Assembly: GCA_018873245.2 (NCBI GenBank)
Contig: JAEMBT020000009.1
Coordinates: 17,205,794 to 17,269,793, forward strand
Source: Archegozetes longisetosus
Taxonomy: Eukaryota; Arthropoda; Arachnida; Sarcoptiformes; Trhypochthoniidae
DNA length: 64,000 bases
Direction of reading: 5' to 3'
Below the pieces are notes generated by a model. It was not told the origin of the DNA. It was given only the letters and a program-made list of their open reading frames with translations, and made no database searches. How positions within the stretch are numbered: the stretch's first letter is position 1; each line of letters begins with the position of its first letter. The position numbers and the translations under genes are program-made. This document shows positions 21,631-31,412 of this stretch, one piece after another.

Positions 21631-22757
21631 CATTTTGTCCCTCTGGTGCGCCGCAGCCCCACTTGTGTAAATTGATAGATCTCAACGTGTACTTAAATAA
21701 TATATATGTTTTAGCCTAATCGGGACATTCCTGTGGACCCTAGTGGCCATAAAAGTTATATTCAACGTATGCATTATTTGCAATTTTTGAATTAAACGAG
21801 CAAAATGAAATATATTTTCAGTTTGAATATACGATAAAGAATAAAATAATAAAAACAAAATAATGAAAGCAAAGCAAGTTGTAAAGAACGAAATAAAAAA
21901 ATGACTCGGGGGTGGCTGTAGAAAAGCCACTTCTCCTAAAATAATCATAACAGTTCTTGCATATAAAATCGCATTCCCCAACAGGTCTGCTGCTGCGGGT
22001 CGCTCCGCTTTTGGCGAGCAAACGCGGGTAATTTCGTAGTATAAATAAAATCTTGAAGTATCTCCAGCCAGTGGATACTCCCTTGTTGTATACTTAAATA
22101 AATATCACAGCCATAGCATTGATCAGAATGAGTTAATGAAAATGAGGGTGATGGGGATGATATCACAGACTCTACGGTAGCCATACTCCCCCGAGGTCCG
22201 TCGGGCCCCTCGGCTGGCGGCATTGACCAGGAGGGAGACTAGCACACTTATCACTGGAGGCCCTCTACCTAATCTCTAGAGCGGGCTTTATTTGAGAGGG
22301 TACCGCCCGAGACCCTCCTACGCGCTTCCTGAGACATGAACAACTAAACTATTCGCCAATATCTTTTGAATAAGATATGATATCCGTATGAGATGAACAT
22401 TACTCGACTGAGCTTTTGATTCTGCACTAAATGATGCCACATTCGTAGAGATCGACCAACCAATAATGAACCAGTAGTTAATTACGATTAATTCTGTAAC
22501 CTTTGACCTCCGCACTTTGAAACTAAGCTATTTGGACTCTACTCATCATTCTGATTCGAAGGACACCAAATTCGCCGGAATCGGAACCGTGACCACTTGG
22601 ATACAAGCGCAAAATGCATCTGTTGGTCACAAATTTGATGGTCAATACAGGCTGCAGGGATGTCCGAATTGAGCTACAACCTATATATTATTTTAGTACT
22701 TATTGAGATCTATCGACTGACATAGGTGGCGCTGTAGCACACTGGAAGGACAAAATG
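21631..22757. mobile_element. GC-rich long-TIR element of unknown family
   Basis: The ends are CATTTTGTCCCTCTGGTGCG at 21631 and an inverted copy ending GGACAAAATG at 22757. Similarity continues about 120 bp inward (TTGATAGATCTCAA, AATAATATATA, CGGGACATTCCTG). The centre (about 22160-22320) is strongly GC-rich and shares a block with 39370-39405. Read on the minus strand, a frame from 22223 opens MPPAEGPDGPRGSM and runs about 90 codons without a domain I know. No target duplication was found. Confidence 0.55.
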
Positions 22758-23330
22758 CAAAGGGTTTAGTCATTCTCCTTTCGGCTCTAATTAAATAAAT
22801 ACTGGTTGAACTTCTTCCATCAGTTCATGTCCTCCGCAAATAACTGATATACTATTTACGAAATCATTACTTATAGGTATAACCATAATTATTTCTATAT
22901 CTATCGACAAATTCTTAAATTCATTATTCCTCATAACAAGTATTCTATCATTTGATTTGAGAAACTATTGATAGAAATCAGAGATAATGAGGTGAAAGAC
23001 AAACACAAAAAATATTCATAGATTTATCTGATAAATGACTGAAGAAATCAATTATAAATTCAGTGAAAATTTGCACTAGAACCTGATTCATTGATGCACT
23101 AGATCATTTGCTTAACGTTTTAAAATAAAACTTCATAAAATATTCATAAATTGTTTGTCGAATTCTTTTAAGAATAAACGATAAGAAACATATAATAGAA
23201 CTCTACAACACTTTGAAGAAAATTATGATACATTTACAGTGTTTTACGATAATCGATTCAATGATTTACTGTTTGTTCACAAAAAATTTCTTAAACTTGA
23301 AAAATGAATATTTCTATGTCCAGATCTTAC

Positions 23331-23535
23331 CCCGCACTGGACACTGTCGGGAGACCCGAAAAACTGGACAATCCAGTTCGAAGCTGGTCTTGTGGGCAGC
23401 TTCATTAGAAATGGATTTGTGACAAATTCCTGATTTCTCTTTTAATTTTTCAATCCATTGTTCAATAGATGAGGTTTCAAGGAATAAATGTGCAAAATAT
23501 GAATCACCACCGTAATCATCAATTGTGAATGACAT
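23331..23535 (-). CDS. Probable first exon of a transposon-type protein
   Basis: From an ATG at 23535 the frame gives about 68 residues (SFTIDDYGGDSYFAHLF, SIEQWIEKLKEKSG, FELDCPVFRVSRQC) and reaches a strong donor (G|GTAAGA) at 23331/23330. Amino-acid composition is less AT-driven than the shadows around it. The layout resembles N-terminal domains seen in SWIM- or FLYWCH-type transposon proteins, but I see no zinc-ligand set that would prove it. No downstream exon was found. Confidence 0.35.
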
Positions 23536-23539
23536 TCAT

Positions 23540-24432
23540 CGTCTTACATAATGTGTTGTTAGTGATGGCTTAAGTGCACTCATCATTAACTTAAGAAATT
23601 TGTTTGTTTTAAGTTTATAATTTTGATACATGTAAGAAGCCTTGAGGTTTGGACCTAGGGTCATGTGAGGGCGTCATTGTGATCGGAATCGAGGTACTAC
23701 CTGACTAAAGTATCTAGGACAAGTTCATAGAAGCTTAGGCGTTACTTTGTCACCCCAGGTCCTAGGGCCCAAGTTGTGACATAGAAATGGACGGGTAATA
23801 TATCTCTTTCAGGATGTAAAATTTTGTGAGCCTGTGAAAATTTCCAGGGGCTTAAGCTCAAATTTATCCTTCTGGGGCCAAGAATCCAAAGCATGGTGTT
23901 TCGATTCGAGTTGCTTTGTAACTTGCTACAATGCCCTACTTTAGAGTGTGATTATAGAGATAGTTGTATTTTTCTATACCTCTCACTTACCAAATAATTC
24001 ACAGGGACTTAGATCCAACGAATGTAATGCTGATAATTGAAAGGAACTGTGAAATATCTTCAATAAAGTTAATTACGGATTAGAACTCGCTTATTAGTCT
24101 GAACGACGCTCATCACAAATGGGAAAGTTAAAATCACATTAATAAAAGATGGGATTGCTTTAATTAATTGAAACTTGTGTTCGAAATAAAACATCTTTAA
24201 TCATTCAGTCGTCTTCAAACATTCAAAAATTCTTTACTATAATAATCTCTCGAAATTCAATCAGAAATCTAATCAAAGTGTGTGAAAGTATATTAATCTA
24301 AGTCGAGATTGACATTAGGTCTGAAAGTGTGATAGAGTCAATATTTGATGTGCTCAATTGATAGGACAAAACAAACTAATTATTCAACGAATTATAGATT
24401 TATAGAAGTTTCTATTTAACCAAGGATGATAT
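23540..24432. other. No gene recognised; locally GC-richer patch
   Basis: A patch at about 23640-23900 is richer in G+C (CCTAGGGTC, CCCAGGTCCTAGGGCC) than its neighbourhood and probably is an unrecognised repeat. No frame or inverted ends could be assigned. Confidence 0.3.
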
Positions 24433-26445
24433 CTAAATACTAGATCGAGTCAAATTGATATTGTGTATTTTGTTGCTGATGCCCTTCTTGATTGATGGAA
24501 ATACTTCCATAATGAAAACCAGGATAGCACTTGTAATGCCAATCGACCAGAAGAGGAACACGCCTTCGATTCTGTAAAGCGATATAACTTCGTTCTCCAA
24601 ATTTTTCTCAGGGATTTCTCTGTAAAAGTAGCGATACTTCAATCTTTCTGCATCAGCTTTCCATTTGATGAATGATCCAGACTCAAACGCTCTCGAGATT
24701 CTGTCGAAAAAGGATTCAAAGTGGAGGCTCAAATAAATTTTAATACTCATGTATTCAATTTTAATATTCATCTTTAAGTATATTTAAAAACTGTTCGATT
24801 TGAACACATGTAATCTGATTTAATCCTAATCAATCTATTGATTTGAAAAATAAAAGATGTTTCATATTAATAGAGGTAATTCGTTATACTCACACTTTGT
24901 CGACATCCATCTTAATGGTCTTATTCATGGGTTTCCTAAATGGTATAGAAACCGGTGAAACAATACCGCCTGATCGAGACAAGTGAAATTTATTAATTTC
25001 GTTAAATCCTGAACTGTTTATCAGATATATGGGAAGGTTTAACAGGAAATTATTACTCGTTGACATCACGCATTTGCCAGAAGATATTCTTTCGAAGTAA
25101 TATTGAATAGCTTTATCACCCCATTCATAAGTGATATCGATTCTTTGTGAGAAATCAAAGGCCATCTCATCATTTTTCAATTGTTTACTAGCGAAATTAT
25201 TGATGTAAGAAAAGTGATGAGTCGCGATACACAATTCTTTGCTTTCATAGAGATCTTGCCACGAATCAATTAGTTTTACTGGAGTTGGTCTAATAAAGAA
25301 TCGTCTAAGAACACCGCCATATCCTCCGAGGAATACAACACACTCCATTAACCAGAATGCTATGACAACTCTCTTTAGTGGTGATCTAGGCATACGTGGG
25401 ATCGTTTCAGATAGAATGACATACGAGTAATTCCATAAATTAGCGAAGAATCCCTTAAATGTCTTATCGATTAGAGCAATGCCTAACGGTATTAAGAGCA
25501 TAGAAAGAAAAAGTCCGATCCAAGTAGAAGTATCAAAGCCTTGTATAAATTCAAAGACATCTCGTTTTCCTGGCTCGATTACAGATAAGATATGTCCGTC
25601 GAATTCCATATCAAGTGGCCTGCTTAACGTCATAAAAGAATCGCCGAATTCCTCTTCAATCATCTCCGCTACATAAGTATTCACCGGATATAGATATGCG
25701 CTTCCATTATTGGTCTTAATCTCATCGAGAATTGTTGAGGGATCAAAATTAAAGTTTATTCGTTTTAACCTATGAAAAGTTTGATAATTGTGAGATTAAT
25801 AAGGCTCAATAAATTCTTATTAGATAAATTAATTTGAATGTTAAAAACTAATGTTTTGGGATTCTTATAATCCATGACATTGCATTCTAGGTTTTCGTAA
25901 AACTTTAAAAATAATTCAAAAATTTTAGAACTCAATCAGTTATAAATGTAAGATGTCTTATGATTTGAATATAATCAAATTCAATACTTATAGCCATATA
26001 TTCTGGAAAGTTCCTCAAAGATCTTAGCAACAGTACCACATAATAAATTATTGGTATAGAAGACTAGTGGTAGATTCCAGCCCTCCGTCAAAGTAATGAC
26101 TTCATTACTCTTCTCAGTATGGTTTGATCCCAAACTTATGATCTGATTGTAATTTATCTTGAAACAGACACTACGTTCTAAAATGTCCATTTCGACAGTA
26201 AACTCAAATTATCGGTTTATTCTTTCGCTTATTATGAAAATGTATGAGAAGTCAACATTTTGACTGTTACAATGACGTCTGTCACTATTCTTATCTACAA
26301 ATGAAAATAATTTATTTTTTCTATACTTATACTCACCAATGCGACTCGTATATTCTAGTTTATTATGCAGATTTCGTAAAAAAAATTGAAATTTTCCGTA
26401 ACTACTTGTGTCAGCACCACAAATGATCACATCAAATATAATCAT
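24433..26445 (-). CDS. Ionotropic receptor (IR/iGluR superfamily), diverged, multi-exon
   Basis: Ligand-gated channel subunit of the IR type, probably chemosensory. The firm exons on the minus strand are about 26190-25988, 25769-24894 and 24727-24433; their GT-AG junctions keep frame (GYK|L and DKV|L). The S1 lobe has GTVAKIFEELSRIYGYK and DFMTLSRPLDMEFDG-like sequence. TM1 is about 25540-25490 (WIGLFLSMLLIPLGIALI). The pore and TM3 follow (ECVVFLGGYGGVLRRFF), then S2 (ELCIATHHFSYI, GKCVMSTSNNFLL) and TM4 in the last exon (FLFWSIGITSAILVFIMEVF). A putative first exon (26445-26209, MIIFDVIICGADTSS) is in the same frame but separated by a TAA, so either an intron is missed or the gene is damaged. 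The canonical SYTANLAAF of TM3 and the glutamate-binding residues are absent, which separates it from true iGluRs. Confidence 0.8.
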
Positions 26446-26449
26446 TACT

Positions 26450-27180
26450 AAACCGATCGAAATTTTCTCTACAGCCTATTTGTAATCTAAAAATCAATAA
26501 ACATCTTAATTGAAATAACAAAATTTGTTAAAATCCTTAAGCGAAATTTGAAATTTAATAAAATGTCTACCGCCTTTTTTATTAGATTTAAAATTTTCAT
26601 AGTGTATTTAAAAGATGAAACTAATTACAAAAATACCCGAAAAATTTGAGTATTATTTAAATTCTGCAATAATTGAGTTAGAAACTGAAGTTTTAGGATT
26701 AAATCAGCAAGTTTAAATTTAAATAAATTATTTAATTTCTTAAATACTCTTGATACAAAATTTTATGCAAAGTACATTTTCTAATAATTAGCTTTGCATT
26801 TGAGTAATTGACTGAATTTTATAGCTCAAAAAATCAATAGTAATAAATAAATAATATGTTTATGAAATAATAAGTTTTTCAAACTAGTAAACGTTTTATT
26901 TATGTTTGGGTTTCGATTTTTCAAACTATAAAATTCAGTCAGTAAAAGAAATGCATATCGAATTACTTTTACCAGTATGTATTTTTCATAAAACTTTTAA
27001 GTCCAAAATATTTAATGTAAGAAAATAAGAAAGGGGATGTCTCAGGATGACCAAATATGTTGCGATTTTAAAATAAATTTAACCAGATAAAATACTTACT
27101 AAATGATGCTAAATAATGAAAAAATTATTTGATTATATATAATAATTAAAAATTTATAAGCTCTTAAACAATCTATGCAG
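26450..27180. other. AT-rich DNA, nothing recognised
   Basis: Upstream side of the receptor gene. It probably contains its promoter, but no element can be pointed to by eye. Confidence 0.3.
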
Positions 27181-27184
27181 TTCC

Positions 27185-27493
27185 TTACAGTTTGAACAAA
27201 ATTACATAAAAAACACTATTAAAAATGTAATTAGGATTAGCATGGTCATTTTTAAATCTTTTTGCGTAGCGTATACAACTACCACACACATAATCACCAA
27301 TATTAATTATATTAGTATCAATAGTTTTTCTTTTGTTATTCAAAATAATTGGTTTCACTGTATTAAAAGTCGCTACATCATTTTGGTTGACACGTCTTAT
27401 ATCACGTCTAATAGTTCTATCAAATCTTGCAGAACAGCAAGCACAATTTTTACTGCGAATATATTGCAATTCTGACATTCTTACTAAGATCAA
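27185..27493 (-). CDS. Small CxxC...CxxC protein or exon, unidentified
   Basis: The frame has two Cys pairs (CACCSARF near residue 18 and GDYVCGSCIRYAKR near residue 68), separated by about 50 residues with a basic stretch (RTIRRDIRRVNQND). Two CxxC knuckles with an NIGDYVCxxC context suggest a zinc-binding fold like those at the start of some arthropod transposon proteins. The more likely start is the Met of MSELQ near 27478. It sits immediately beside the hairpin at 27527-27623. Function unknown. Confidence 0.4.
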   Translation of the reverse strand: MILVRMSELQYIRSKNCACCSARFDRTIRRDIRRVNQNDVATFNTVKPIILNNKRKTIDTNIINIGDYVCGSCIRYAKRFKNDHANPNYIFNSVFYVILFKL

Positions 27494-27526
27494 ACATATT
27501 TTTTAATAAGTGAAAAAATGGACTTG

Positions 27527-27623
27527 TTGCCCATCGAGTCTCAAAAGTTTCTTTTCATAAAATAAAAGTATATTATATTAGCTATTATTTTCACATTTAA
27601 AATGTTTGAGACTCGATGGGCAA
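27527..27623. repeat. 97-nt hairpin with 19-bp perfect stem
   Basis: TTGCCCATCGAGTCTCAAA at 27527-27545 is exactly complementary to 27605-27623, with a 59-nt AT-rich loop. It could be a very small MITE, the ends of an excised element, or a transcribed stem-loop. Confidence 0.7.
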
Positions 27624-28286
27624 TACAGTGTAATTCATGTTTATATTTTTCAAAGTTAATTTCCTGTCACAAGAAAATTGTTTATATAATCATTTCAATA
27701 ATATTTTAAAACTGCTTAACTAGATGTACATTTTAGCGAAGAGACGATTAAAATATTTTGTTTCGTTTAATTTTAATTGCATATTGAATTTTGTAAACAA
27801 AAATCAACCTTGTGCAATACTCATAGCAACAATAAAAATAATATATACATATTTTTATTGTCTTTCATCCTGTTTTCGCACGACATTGTTATCATTTTAA
27901 TTTAACTATATCATTGTCATCCTGAGACATCACCTTTCTTCATTTCAGCCTCATCATCAACACGTAGCTAAAGTATTCATTTTGTATTTATTCCCAAATG
28001 TATTTATTAATGACTATCTATGCAAAACAAAGCTTAATATTCGCATGCATTCATATCATAAAATTTTACAATAATAAGCGTTGTGCGCATTCAGTAAATG
28101 ACGTCAGCGTTTTGCGCGCCAGATATAACAATTCTCATAAAAAAAACTTCTGAAAAAATCTCTGATAGTTGATGTCCAGTTATTAGCCTAGTAAGAGCTG
28201 ATCACCCTAACATTGACAATTCCTGATTTCTTAAAGCTTAACCTGAATTATGTTCATAATCAATACAAAATTATACGTTATATATA

Positions 28287-29666
28287 CAGTTTTTTACGAA
28301 ACTATCTAGGACTGTTTGAATACTTATAGGATTGACTGGATCATTCGATATTGATGCGATTTGTTTTAAACTAAAGAAAAACTCCCCAGAAATTTATGTA
28401 TAATTAAACAAATGCAAAAAATTACAAAGGGAAATATTTTATTTTTAAAATATGTTAAAGTTCATGATTTAAAATGTCAAAATTCTATTAATTTATTTAT
28501 TAATAAAATTTAGTTATTCAATTTAACTTTCCTGTAAATGAATAAATTTCTGGAGATTTTCTTTGTTTTAAAACAAACCGCATCAAAATCGGACCATCAA
28601 ATGATTTTTTATTATTTCTCAAAGAGTACTAGATAGTTTTGTAAAGGGCTGTATCTTAATTTGGAATACAATTTATGATTGAATTTGTTGAGAAATACAG
28701 CAGAGAAACTCCTAACCAATTGATGATAAAGAATGAAATTTGATATTGCTTCATGGACAAAATCATAGCGATAAAGAAATTGCTGAAATGGTAGGACTCG
28801 AAAAAAGAACTATAAGTAAATGGCTTCGTGGATTTTATGGAACTAGATTAATGCATGTGCGTAAAATTAGTGGCCGTCTGCGCAAAACAAATCAAGAACA
28901 GAATTTGGGTATTGTTGGGGCTGCAAACGCGAGTCCTTTTATGACCCATTCGGAAATTCAAGAAGCGACTAATGTTGACTTGTTTCCAAACAATTTCAGG
29001 ACGTCTTAACGAAAATGGATTGTTCTGTAGAATCTGAAGAAATCATTCAGTGCGGCACATAGAGCTGTGAGAGTGGGTTTTGTAGACTTAAATGAGTGGA
29101 ATAATACTATATTTGTTAGTCACATTTCAAACGGATCATGCAGTTAAAACTCTAGTTCGGGTACTTATTGGAACTGCTTTTCAGCAAAGATATGTAGTTC
29201 AGAAAACAATCTGGGCAAAAGTCAGTGTCTGTTTTTGGCATCGTATCTGCACGTGCTTTAGGTCCACTTAAATGAATCAATGACAGATTCAATAGTGAGA
29301 CATACAGTCTTTTACAAAACTATCTAGTACTCTTTGAGAGATAATAAAAAATTTGATGGTCCAATTTTGATGCAGTTTGTTTTAAAACAAAGAAAATCTC
29401 CAGAAATTTATTCATTTACAGGAAAGTTAAATTGAATAACTAAATTTTATTAATTAATAAATTAATAGAATTTTGACATTTTAAATCATGAACTTTAACA
29501 TATTTTAAAAATAAAATATTTCCCTTTGTAATTTTTTGCATTTGTTTAATTATACATAAACTTCTGGGGAGTTTTTCTTTAGTTTAAAACAAATCGCATC
29601 AATATCGAATGATCCACTCAATCCTATAAGCGTTCAAACAGTCCTAGATAGTTTTGTAAAAGGCTG
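28287..29666 (+). mobile_element. Tc1/mariner-like element with about 365-bp terminal units
   Basis: TA-flanked (28285-28286 and 29667-29668). The left unit 28287-28651 and right unit 29305-29666 are inverted copies of each other. Each unit itself begins and ends with versions of the terminal motif (ACAGxxxTTTACAAAACTATCTAG and its complement) and is bounded by TA on its inner side. The core 28654-29302 carries a broken transposase. The whole can be read as a long-TIR element or as two solo MITE copies bracketing a core. Confidence 0.85.
28740..29290 (+). pseudogene. Tc1-like transposase fragment
   Basis: The first 60 codons form a paired-type helix-turn-helix (HSDKEIAEMVGLEKRTISKWL) followed by GRLRKTNQEQN, matching the N-terminal DNA-binding domain of Tc1-like transposases. 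Similarity continues after a frameshift near 28985 (SGRLNENG-like, then KKSFSAAHRAVRVGF). It breaks up near 29160, with a further piece near 29270 (LNESMTDSIV). No catalytic triad is intact. Confidence 0.7.
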
Positions 29667-29699
29667 TATATTTGATTATTTAATTAACTTCTATCGATT

Positions 29700-31050
29700 T
29701 TCAATCTTCTACCCATTTCGTCATATAACTCTTAAACCTAATTTTGCTAAAAAACTAAATTTGAACGCATAGAAATATTTTTAAAAGTTTGATATATTAT
29801 TTTTTAATTCTACAAAACTGTTTTTTCAAATTTTTTAGTCAAAAACTATAAATTCAATTGAATAATTGCTAGCAATGCATTGTATTAGAAGATAAATATT
29901 TGTTTCGAGAATATACCATCGCACAAGTTTTATATAAGATCGCTAATTCAGATAATTATACTATAGCACTAAAACCTTTATAAACTTCTCGAAAAGTTTA
30001 TTTGATGAGAATGTGACTTTTGGTTGTGATTAAAACTGTTTTAAATGCAGTGCTCGACATTAAATTGATTCAATATTATTGTTGACTATAAATGTATATT
30101 ATTTCGACTATTTGTGATAATAAACATAGACAATATGTGCTTTATTGTAAGCGGTTTCAAATTTCTTTGTATACTAACAGCATATCATTCGAATCGTCGC
30201 CTTAATAAGGTTTGCTGAGCGACGCTTAGGGATGGCTTACAACCAAGCGTTGAAAAAATATTTGATCAACCAATGCCAGCTGAAGACAGCTTCTATAGTG
30301 CTGAAAGAATAGAATTATTAGAGCCAACAATTAGTGCCGAAGAAGTACAATCGTTTGCAAAATCTCGACAAAACAGACAATTATTTCACCGATAGTCATC
30401 AGACCCACAATAGATACCGATAAATGGCTGTATAACTCATTCAAAACACTTATTATCGTATATATAATTAATTTTCAAAGAATGGGATTCAAAATCTTAA
30501 AAGCCTACAACTGGTGAACTGGCCAACCAATATGCTTAAGGCATATTTTTGGAAATTGTGTGCAAAAACCTTTGAAATGATGTGCATATCACCGATGTTC
30601 ATCGGTGGATCTATTGGAACAGATGACATTCACATCATTTTAAAGGATTTTACATACAGATTCCAGAAATATAAGGCTTAGGCATATTGGTTGAGCGCTT
30701 CAACAGTTGTAAAGTTTTGAAATTGTGAATACCACTCCTTAAAAACCAATTCTCTTTATGAATTTATAAATTCTAGATAAACTTTGGCTGCACTATAGAA
30801 GTCGACACATCATGAATTTTTCTGAAAATTAGTATCCAGCGGTTTTAAGGCACGAGAAGGCCAAATTTGAAGCTGACGAGTGTCGGAAATTTATGATTTA
30901 AGTTTTGAATTTTTATAAAGTACATAGAAGTTACCATTGCCCCATTAGTTATTTTGAATCCATTTGATACTACGTGGAGGTTGGGCTGCATTAAATCGAA
31001 CTTGACCAGTTTTGATAACCGGGGTGGTCTCGCCTACCCGGGGTCTATGC
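29700..31050. other. Mostly unassigned; weak worn coding trace
   Basis: About 30275-30400 (+) reads as PAEDSFYSAERIELLEP then EEVQSFAKSRQNRQLFHR before a stop, a composition that looks formerly coding but matches no family I know. The segment near 30840-30915 resembles an inverted copy of 33600-33690 (ACGAGAA, GAGTGTCGAAAATTT), hinting at an older element around the Merlin and Tc1 copies. Confidence 0.3.
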
Positions 31051-31051
31051 A

Positions 31052-31273
31052 TTAATGGGGCGTGCGATAAATTTTGTGTAGTTTTACCATCTCTGTAAAT
31101 AGATCAGCACAGCGATGCTTAACATTGTGTCGCCAAAGATATCCGCAAAAATGCTCACCTAGCCGCTCTTTATGTATGCCACCCTTACATATGCGCTCCT
31201 TCATCGCACGCCAGGAGGACTCAGTCTTTTGGGCATTTGCCCGAGTGTCAAGGTCGACGTAATGGCGAATGAT
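31052..31273 (-). pseudogene. Merlin (IS1016/ISXO2-like) transposase, C-terminal fragment
   Basis: The minus-strand frame of 73 codons reads IIRHYVDLDTRANAQKTESSW, then KERICKGGIHKERLGEHF, CGYLWRHNVKH and DLFTEMVKL. This matches the ISXO2-like DDE domain end (FVDPxTGAHTQxIESxWxxxK, then LxEFxWRxxxK, LFxxxL), including the catalytic Glu of TESSW. Merlin is the eukaryotic branch of this family. The N-terminal two thirds are missing: the frame is cut at a stop next to the telomere-like block at 31280. Confidence 0.82.
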
Positions 31274-31279
31274 TTACCG

Positions 31280-31320
31280 TTAGGTTAGGTTAGGTCAGTT
31301 AGGTCAAGTCAGGTCAGGTC
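31280..31320 (+). repeat. Short TTAGG/AGGTC-like array
   Basis: TTAGGTTAGGTTAGGTCAG continues as AGGTCAAGTCAGGTCAGGTC. It is similar to the block inside the foldback element at 17186-17312 and sits exactly at the truncated end of the Merlin fragment. Confidence 0.65.
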
Positions 31321-31412
31321 TTAATAACGAACCCTAACGAACGCAAGGTTCGCCGGCGAGTTGCGACAATTTTTATCATATTTATTTCTAGCTGCCCCTT
31401 TGCGCGCATATA

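Noticed and set aside
25479..25676. Plus-strand frame of 65 codons
   Set aside because: Antisense shadow of the ionotropic receptor TM1 region.
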